NCBI GenBank assembly: GCA_036267135.1
Contig: DATAWQ010000160.1
Coordinates: 1 to 64,000, forward strand
Length of the DNA stretch: 64,000 nucleotides
Origin: PALSA-505 sp036267135
Lineage (GTDB): Bacteria; Actinomycetota; Actinomycetes; Streptosporangiales; Streptosporangiaceae
Direction of reading: 5' to 3'
Notes under the pieces: generated by a model
What the model saw: only the letters and a program-made list of their open reading frames with translations
Databases searched by the model: none
What the model was told of the DNA's origin: nothing
Part shown: positions 58,910 through 64,000 of the stretch, piece after piece
How the letters are laid out: every line of letters starts with the position of its first letter
Numbering within the stretch: the first letter of the stretch is position 1
Position numbers and translations under genes: made by a program

Positions 58910-59875
58910 ATGAGGCTCTTCATGCCGCGTGTGACGTTGCGGTTCGTGCTGCGGCTTGGTGCGGCTCTAGCCGGCTCGGCCCTCGTGATCACCGCCTGCG
59001 GTCAGGCCGCGCCGGTTCACCGGGACCCGTCCGCCCGCCAGGGCACACCGGCCCGCCGCAGCACGCCGGCCCGCAAGCCAGCGTCCCGTTCCCCGGCCCC
59101 GGTCGCGACCGTCACGACGCGGCCGGCGGCAGGAGGCATCTGCGCGTCGGTGACGTACCCGCAGCTCGCGACCCGGATTTCCGCCGGCATCAAGGCTGCG
59201 CTGGCGGACCGCTCCTCGCTGGTCGGCTTGGCGGTGGACGACCCCGCCCTGGGCCTCACCTGCGCGTTGCACCAGCGGTGGCACGATGACGCCGCCAGCG
59301 TGGCCAAGGTCATGATCCTCGGCGCGCTGCTGCACGAACTGGCGGCGGAGGGCCGTCAGCTCAGCCCGCAGCAGTCCGAGCTCGCCGAGGAGATGATCAC
59401 AGAGTCCGACGACAGCGCCGCGTCGGATCTCTGGGGCGAGGTGGGCCCGACCGCCATGCAGGACTTCCTGGATCTGGCCGGCATGACCGAGACCACGCTG
59501 GGCCCGGGCATCTACTGGGGCCTGACGCAGGTCGACGCGCACGACGAGATGCGGCTGCTGCGGTTGCTCGTCACCACGAACACCGTGCTGGACCCGGCGG
59601 CGCAGACCTACGTGCTGAAGCTGATGGCCGACGTCACGCCGTCGCAGCGATGGGGTGTTCCGGCCGGGGCCCCGGCCGACGTCACCGTGCACGTCAAAAA
59701 CGGCTGGCTGCCCGACCCCGACCTATGGGTGATCAACAGCATCGGCGACTTCACCGGCCGCGACGACGACGCCTCGATCGTCATCCTGACCGAGGAAAAC
59801 CCGAGCATGTCCTACGGCATCGACACCGTGCAGGCCGCCGCGGAAGCCATCAACCACGGCCTCAGCCAGAAATAG
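58910..59875 (+). CDS. class A beta-lactamase-like serine hydrolase lipoprotein
   Basis: 321 aa from the ATG at 58910 (start uncertain; ATGs at 58883, 58901 and 58922 are in frame). A signal region ends in a lipobox, GSALVITAC, so it is probably a lipoprotein. The penicillin-recognising fold shows SxxK in DAASVAKVMILGAL, SDD-S in ITESDDSAASDLW for the SxN loop, and KNG in VHVKNGWLPD for the KTG motif. The Asn in SDN and the Thr in KTG are replaced, so beta-lactam hydrolysis is doubtful; a DD-peptidase-like or binding role is possible. Confidence 0.82.
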   Translation: MRLFMPRVTLRFVLRLGAALAGSALVITACGQAAPVHRDPSARQGTPARRSTPARKPASRSPAPVATVTTRPAAGGICASVTYPQLATRISAGIKAALADRSSLVGLAVDDPALGLTCALHQRWHDDAASVAKVMILGALLHELAAEGRQLSPQQSELAEEMITESDDSAASDLWGEVGPTAMQDFLDLAGMTETTLGPGIYWGLTQVDAHDEMRLLRLLVTTNTVLDPAAQTYVLKLMADVTPSQRWGVPAGAPADVTVHVKNGWLPDPDLWVINSIGDFTGRDDDASIVILTEENPSMSYGIDTVQAAAEAINHGLSQK

Positions 59876-59890
59876 GAAGCAGAACCCGGC

Positions 59891-60286
59891 TCAGATCGCC
59901 GCGCGGGAGGGGATGCCGTACTGTTCCTGGTCGCCGGGGGCGGGGGTGGGCAGGAACGCCGGCCCGGCGAACTCGGCGGCCAGTTGGCCGGCGGCCCGGC
60001 GGGCCTGGCGCAGCGCCTCGTGCAGCGCCTGCCCGTAGCCGATCGACGTCGCGAGGACCTGCTCGGGAGTGCGGGCGACGCCGGGGCGCAGCCGGCCGTC
60101 CTGGCCCAGCGCGGCGAGATGGGCGCTGAGGGTGGCGTTCACCTCGTACACCGCGTCCAGCGCCTGTTCCGCCGCCCGGGCCAGCGCGAACAAGTCTTCA
60201 GGCCGCGGGTCGGCGCCACGCTGAGAGCGGTTGGCCTCAGCGATCATGGCGGCGGCCGCCCGGGTAATCGCGGCAGCGGCAGTCAT
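59891..60286 (-). CDS. small helical hypothetical protein
   Basis: 131 aa from the ATG at 60286 with AAGGGG upstream. Predominantly alpha-helical and Ala-rich: AAAAITRAAAAMIAEANRS and ALARAAEQALDAVYEVNATL, ending PTPAPGDQEQYGIPSRAAI. No catalytic motif or membrane segment. It might be a coiled-coil or four-helix protein. I do not recognise the family. It is convergent with the serine hydrolase gene, 15 bp apart. Confidence 0.65.
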   Translation of the reverse strand: MTAAAAITRAAAAMIAEANRSQRGADPRPEDLFALARAAEQALDAVYEVNATLSAHLAALGQDGRLRPGVARTPEQVLATSIGYGQALHEALRQARRAAGQLAAEFAGPAFLPTPAPGDQEQYGIPSRAAI

Positions 60287-60562
60287 CAGGAATATCCCCT
60301 TGTCACCAGCGGGCGGTTTGTCGGATCCCTGGACGACGCGGGCGGGGTCTGGCCTGCGGGTCAACCCCAGTTTAGGCCCGCAACCCTCGTAAATTAGGGC
60401 TAACCGTCATGCAAGTGGCAATCTCGGGCGGCCGGGTGCTGGCTGACTGTGACGTTGCGGCCGCTGCCACTCCTTGGTTTCCTGAACGGCTGCGCAGGCC
60501 GAAGGCGCTCCGCGGCGCAGCCGTTCAGGTAGTTAATGAAAAATGTGCAGCTCAACCCCAGC

Positions 60563-61228
60563 TCAGAGCGCCGAAAGCGGACGGCTGCACGCCGCCGGCC
60601 GGTGCCAGAGCAGGAGATAGCGCCAGAAGACCAGCCGCCGCACCTGAGCCCCGGGGAGCGCCGCGGTCGCGTGCTGACGGACCTGATGGGTCGTCAACGG
60701 CGGGTCAAGCACCGTCGGCATCAGCTCACGGCCGGGTTCCAGCCGGTACCAGCCGCCGTGGCCCGAGGCCCTCAGCCCGGCGAAGGCGGCCCCGAGCACC
60801 CGATGACCTGTGGCGGCCAGCAACTCGGCCGGCAGCTCCCGCGGCAGGTCGCGGCGGGGCAGTGCCACGGCGGCCAGCACGCCGCCGGGCCGCAGCGCAC
60901 CCGACAGGCGCCGCAGCGCATCATCGAGAGGTAGGTGATGCAGCGCGGTGACCGACACGATCGCGTCGTAGCGGTCCGCCGGCAGCGGGTCACGCATGAC
61001 ATCACTCAAGATGCAGCTGACGTTGGCCGGCGTCACCCGCCTGGCCGCCTCGATCATCACCGGCGACCGGTCGAGCGCGTCGACCTGCCCGGCCCGCCGG
61101 GCCAGCTTGACCGCGAACGCCCCCGCGCCACAACCCACCTCGAGCACCTGGTCGCATCCGCGCGGAAGCTGCCGCAGCAGCAGCCGGTGATAGTAGCCGT
61201 TGTGATCCCAGTCCAGCCGACCCATCAT
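60563..61228 (-). CDS. SAM-dependent methyltransferase
   Basis: 221 aa from the ATG at 61228 (start inferred). The class I methyltransferase fold is evident: motif I QVLEVGCGAGAFAVKLA, acidic loop VDALDRSPVMIEAA, and motifs YDAIVSVTALHHLPL and LRPGGVLAAVALPRRDL. The C-terminal part (HRVLGAAFAGLRASGHGGW) is less conserved. Substrate unknown; similar proteins methylate small molecules or lipids. It diverges from an APH-like gene, 27 bp apart. Confidence 0.87.
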   Translation of the reverse strand: MMGRLDWDHNGYYHRLLLRQLPRGCDQVLEVGCGAGAFAVKLARRAGQVDALDRSPVMIEAARRVTPANVSCILSDVMRDPLPADRYDAIVSVTALHHLPLDDALRRLSGALRPGGVLAAVALPRRDLPRELPAELLAATGHRVLGAAFAGLRASGHGGWYRLEPGRELMPTVLDPPLTTHQVRQHATAALPGAQVRRLVFWRYLLLWHRPAACSRPLSAL

Positions 61229-61243
61229 CACATTCTGCCGGTT

Positions 61244-61249
61244 TACACT
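61244..61249 (+). promoter_or_regulatory. -10 box of leaderless promoter for the phosphotransferase at 61256
   Basis: TACACT followed by 6 nt and the GTG start at 61256. Confidence 0.5.
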
Positions 61250-61255
61250 CACACG

Positions 61256-62026
61256 GTGAGCCGTCACATCAAGCGCCGGAGGCCCGCGGAGCCTGGGTCT
61301 ATCCCCGCGGTCCTGGATAGCTTCCGGGCCGAGGTGCGCTTCTACCGGGAGATCGCCCCGGTGGTCGGGGTGCGGGTCCCCGGCTGTTATTCGGCCGAGG
61401 CCGGCGCGGATGGCACCGTGCTGGTGCTGGAGGATTTGTCCGCCTGGCGGCCGGGGGCCGACCCCGCGGTAGCGGCACGTCTGCTGTGCGGGATGCACCG
61501 CCGCTGGGAAGAGAGCGCGCCCAGCCGGTGGCCATGGCTGCGTCCGGTCGGAGCCGCCACCGATCTGGTGGAGGAGTTGTTCGATCGGGTCTGGCCGCGT
61601 CTAGCCTCCCGCCCTGACCTCAGTTCCGGGGCGCGTTCGCTAGGCGAGCGCCTGGTGGGGAGGGTCGTGGAGAGCGAGCTTCGCATCGGGCAGGCAGGTC
61701 CACTGACCCTGGTGCATGGGGACGCCTCCTTGCGGAACATGTGCACCGGGCCCGACGGCGAAGTCGCACTGCTGGACTGGGAGGATGTGTCGGCCGCCCC
61801 GGGGATCATTGACCTGGCCTGGCTGCTGCTGTCCTCAGTGGAGCCGGGCCAGTGGGACAGTGTGATCGCCGCTTACGGAGCCGCGGAGCATCTTGCCGTG
61901 GTGCTGCCCGCCATTGCCGTGCAAGGCCTGCTGAGCCTGGCGGACACCGATACCGGATCGGCGGAGGCGGCGGCATGGAACCGGCGCCTCGACGCTGCTG
62001 CCGACCGCATGAAGGACACCCTGTAG
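61256..62026 (+). CDS. APH-like phosphotransferase
   Basis: 256 aa from the GTG at 61256. EVRFYREIAPVVGVRVPGCY matches the N-lobe of choline/aminoglycoside kinases, LVHGDASLRNMCTG is the catalytic loop (HGD...N), and LLDWEDVSAAPGIIDLAWLL is the metal loop. The N-terminus is shorter than in full APH enzymes (starts directly at the RP-rich RHIKRRRPAE), so the nucleotide-binding Lys strand may be missing; this needs checking. Substrate unknown. Confidence 0.8.
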   Translation: MSRHIKRRRPAEPGSIPAVLDSFRAEVRFYREIAPVVGVRVPGCYSAEAGADGTVLVLEDLSAWRPGADPAVAARLLCGMHRRWEESAPSRWPWLRPVGAATDLVEELFDRVWPRLASRPDLSSGARSLGERLVGRVVESELRIGQAGPLTLVHGDASLRNMCTGPDGEVALLDWEDVSAAPGIIDLAWLLLSSVEPGQWDSVIAAYGAAEHLAVVLPAIAVQGLLSLADTDTGSAEAAAWNRRLDAAADRMKDTL

Positions 62027-62131
62027 GCAGATGCTGGGGCCCTGGTTTCGCTCCGGCCGGGATGCTTAGCATGACCGGTGCGGGTTCCGGTCTCCTCCTC
62101 GGCCGGGCCGCTCGATCGCCGGAGGACTGAC

Positions 62132-62392
62132 ATGCTTCGTCGGGTCACACTCGCCGCCCTGATCTCGCTGGCCCCCGCCTTGGCGCTGGCCCCCGCCGCG
62201 CACGCGGCCACCCCCATGAAGGTGTCCTGCCAGACCTCCTACGAATGCATCTGGGTGTATTACAACAACGCCCAGCACACCACGGAAACCGGCACCCTGG
62301 TCATCAACTGCTCCGGCCAGCAGTACAAGTCGGGCACCACGACCTCGTACTCCACCTATGACCAGTACGCCTGCGTCAACGCGCGGCCGTAG
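62132..62392 (+). CDS. small secreted cysteine-containing protein (DUF6289-like)
   Basis: 86 aa from the ATG at 62132, with GGAGG 6 nt upstream. Signal peptide about 1-25 (RRVTLAALISLAPALALAP then AHA). The mature part of about 60 residues has four Cys: MKVSCQTSYECIWVYYNNAQ, VINCSGQQYKSG and YACVNARP. The pattern YYNNAQHTTETG...C-G recalls the DUF6289 small secreted proteins, whose function is unknown. The next gene begins 2 nt after its stop and is probably coupled. Confidence 0.75.
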   Translation: MLRRVTLAALISLAPALALAPAAHAATPMKVSCQTSYECIWVYYNNAQHTTETGTLVINCSGQQYKSGTTTSYSTYDQYACVNARP

Positions 62393-62394
62393 CC

Positions 62395-62976
62395 GTGCAG
62401 CAGATCATCGCCCTGTCGGGCTGCGCCGTCATCGCGCGGCACTGGTTCGAGATCAACCTCGACAACGCGTCCATGGAGCACGGCGCCCGGATCGAACTGC
62501 GCGAGCTTGCGCCGCAGGAGCATCGCGGCAGCGAGTCGGCCGCGCAGATCGTCACGGCGGACCGCCCGCTGTGGCGGGCCGACCTGTTCGACCGCCTCAC
62601 CGACCCACCCGGCAGCTACGGCGTGGCTCATTTCCACCCCGGGTTTTCCGGCAGCGAGCCATCCACCCGGGCCTGGGATCCGGCGCTGTCCGCCAGCCCG
62701 TGGGACTGGCTGCACGATCAGGTGGCCAGCGTGGGCGCCGCGTCCGGCCACGGGGCCTGGCCGCTCGACCCGGAAGATGCCAGCGAACTCAGCGGCCTGG
62801 CCGGTCCGGTGGTGACGGCCGCCAGGCAGTTCGCCCCGGAAGGCTGCGGTTCGGCCACGGAGTGCTTCAAGCTGACCCGGGACGTGCGCGAGTCGGTTCA
62901 GCTCATGCTGCGGTACCTGCGCCGCCCGGACCTGCTGGACGAAGACTGGGTCGCCCCCTGGCGCGAGACCGCCTAG
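62395..62976 (+). CDS. uncharacterised protein coupled to the small secreted protein
   Basis: 193 aa from the GTG at 62395, 2 nt after the preceding stop. No signal peptide or membrane segment. Notable parts are NLDNASMEHGARIELREL, the His/Phe motif GVAHFHPGFSG (possible metal or substrate site), and WDWLHDQVASVG. The C-terminal third is helical (KLTRDVRESVQLMLRYL). I do not recognise the family. Tight spacing suggests a joint role with the secreted protein, for example as an immunity or processing partner, but this is inference. Confidence 0.7.
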   Translation: MQQIIALSGCAVIARHWFEINLDNASMEHGARIELRELAPQEHRGSESAAQIVTADRPLWRADLFDRLTDPPGSYGVAHFHPGFSGSEPSTRAWDPALSASPWDWLHDQVASVGAASGHGAWPLDPEDASELSGLAGPVVTAARQFAPEGCGSATECFKLTRDVRESVQLMLRYLRRPDLLDEDWVAPWRETA

Positions 62977-63147
62977 ATCTGCTGGACGTTGAACCGTTAA
63001 CGCTGATCTACATGCTGAGGTTCTCCAGGAGCTACCCCAAGCGAGTCACCGGTGAACCGGCCGAGGCTCCCGCCGATCGGTGAAGCCCTTTTGCCCGGCT
63101 TAGACTCAGGAACTGTGACGGGCAGGACCCGGGCCAGAGTTGCCGCC

Positions 63148-63810
63148 ATGCCCACCGGCGCATGCTGTGGCAGTTGCGACACCCCGCGGGCAGCCGAGCC
63201 GGGCCCAGATCAGCGGTGGCTCAGGCAGGCCCGGTACGCGCGCTGGTTGGCCTGGGCGTCCCTGGCATGGATGGCCGCCGAAGCCGCCATCGGCCTGATC
63301 GCCGGTCTCGCCGCTGGCTCAGTAGCCCTGACGGGGTGGGCACTCGGCAGCGCAATCGAGGCGCTGGCCAGCATCATCGTCGTCTGGCGATTCACCGGAT
63401 CACGAATCCTCTCCGGAACCGCAGAGCGGCGCGCGCAAAGGGCCGTCGCCATCAGCTTCTGGCTCCTGGCGCCATGTATCACCGCTGAGGCCATCCGCGA
63501 TCTGACCGGTAATCATCCGACCGGCACCTCGGTGGCCGGGATTGCCCTCACCGCCGCGAGCGTCATCGTCATGCCGGGCCTGGGTCTTGCCAAACACCGG
63601 CTGGGTGAGCGGCTGCGGTCTGGAGCTACCACGGGTGAGGGCACGCAAAACCTCATGTGCGCCGCCCAGGCCGCCGCGGTTCTCATCGGCTTGGCCGTCA
63701 TCGCCGTCTGGCCAGGCGCCTGGCCGATCGACCCCGTCGTTGGCCTCCTCATCGCGGCCTGGTCAATCCGGGAAGGTCGCCAGTCCTGGCAGGGGGCCGA
63801 CTGCTGCTGA
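63148..63810 (+). CDS. CDF/cation-efflux-like membrane protein, atypical
   Basis: 220 aa from the ATG at 63148; a GTG at 63115 with TAGACT upstream is an alternative. The N-terminus has a Cys motif (GACCGSCDTP), possibly metal-binding. Five or six helices follow, with LAAGSVALTGWALGSAIEALASII in the place of the cation-site helix of CDF transporters; the usual HxxxD/DxxxD metal ligands are missing there (Gly-Ser in place of Asp). Cation transport by the classical site is thus doubtful. The protein ends with Cys-Cys (GADCC). Confidence 0.65.
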   Translation: MPTGACCGSCDTPRAAEPGPDQRWLRQARYARWLAWASLAWMAAEAAIGLIAGLAAGSVALTGWALGSAIEALASIIVVWRFTGSRILSGTAERRAQRAVAISFWLLAPCITAEAIRDLTGNHPTGTSVAGIALTAASVIVMPGLGLAKHRLGERLRSGATTGEGTQNLMCAAQAAAVLIGLAVIAVWPGAWPIDPVVGLLIAAWSIREGRQSWQGADCC

Positions 63811-63846
63811 CCGTCAAGACGGCCACGACGACGCTGGCCAGCGTTC

Positions 63847-64000
63847 TTATCCTCCGGCCATGGCGCCGACGACGAGGTAGGGCTCGGCCCCGGTGGCGAT
63901 GGCGTCGGGCAGTGGGTCGTCGGGCGGGTCGTGGGACAGGTCCTGCTCGCAGGCGAAGAACCGGATGAAGGCCCGCCGGGGTCCGCTGTCGTGGCCGCGG
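63847..64000 (-). CDS. C-terminal part of an unidentified gene (runs off the window)
   Basis: The last 50 codons of a minus-strand gene whose start lies beyond 64000. The visible end contains RAFIRFFACEQDLSHDPPDD and TGAEPYLVVGAMAGG before the TAA at 63847-63849. The sequence is clearly protein-like, with good codon bias, but I cannot name the family. It is convergent with the CDF-like gene (gap 36 bp). Confidence 0.6.
   Translation of the reverse strand, partial: RGHDSGPRRAFIRFFACEQDLSHDPPDDPLPDAIATGAEPYLVVGAMAGG

Noticed and set aside
1..64000. CRISPR array, tRNA or rRNA genes, insertion sequences, attachment sites
   Set aside because: Scanned by eye; no regularly spaced repeats, cloverleaf with TTCGA arm, or transposase/integrase found. 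A tRNAscan or ISfinder run would settle it.

Overview
The window is high-GC, densely coded DNA typical of a filamentous actinobacterium (Streptomyces/Streptosporangiales-like; genus not determined). Signs are the bldG/anti-sigma/hppA/helicase neighbourhood, the nth-NUDIX-MarP-like run, a MacRS-like two-component pair, mycobacterial-type amidase and RodZ-like proteins, and many starts lying 6-7 nt after a TAnnnT -10 box (leaderless transcripts). I saw no rRNA, tRNA, CRISPR array, integrase or transposase. The left four fifths reads as chromosomal core and the right fifth as more accessory.

Layout. 1-4.3 kb: secreted beta-propeller, lone ABC ATPase, LuxR regulator and GAF histidine kinase on the minus strand. 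4.3-8 kb: SDR + divergent QueA-like protein, serB, SixA-type phosphatase. 8-14.2 kb: H+-pyrophosphatase, anti-sigma kinase, BldG-like antagonist and a divergent DUF1998 helicase. 14.4-21.1 kb: HAD-IB phosphatase, holin-X-like membrane protein, alpha/beta hydrolase, DUF309, MarP-like membrane protease, CoA-type NUDIX, endonuclease III, HAD. 21.1-29 kb: a sigma factor fused to a zinc motif, membrane anchor and outside domain; a ComF-like PRTase; an ATP-grasp/MFS operon; an FUSC transporter. 29-34.4 kb: CsbD, peroxiredoxin, small hypothetical and membrane proteins, and an aldo/keto reductase broken by a nonsense codon and a frameshift. 34.4-40 kb: MacRS-like pair, amidase, chloramphenicol-phosphotransferase-like protein, ECF sigma and partner. 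40-50 kb: TetR, HtpG, a kinase/phospho-lyase fusion, sedolisin-type protease, RodZ-like protein, ABC-2 exporter. 50-64 kb: VOC/AraC, TMEM175, gene relics, XRE/methionine aminopeptidase, PEBP, phosphotransferases, a GbsR/MarR-DrrAB exporter behind a perfect 32-bp palindrome, LysM glucosaminidase, beta-lactamase-like lipoprotein, small secreted protein, CDF-like protein and a partial gene.

Most notable: the fused sigma/anti-sigma-like membrane protein; the single-chain kinase plus PLP phospho-lyase (hydroxylysine/phosphoethanolamine-type logic); a 36-bp repeat present at three intergenic sites; two perfect long palindromes (46 bp at 7973 and 32 bp at 55547); a low-GC 0.8-kb gap in front of a BacD/BacE-like ligase-exporter pair; and several fresh gene relics. 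Functions come from motifs read by eye; no database search was run.
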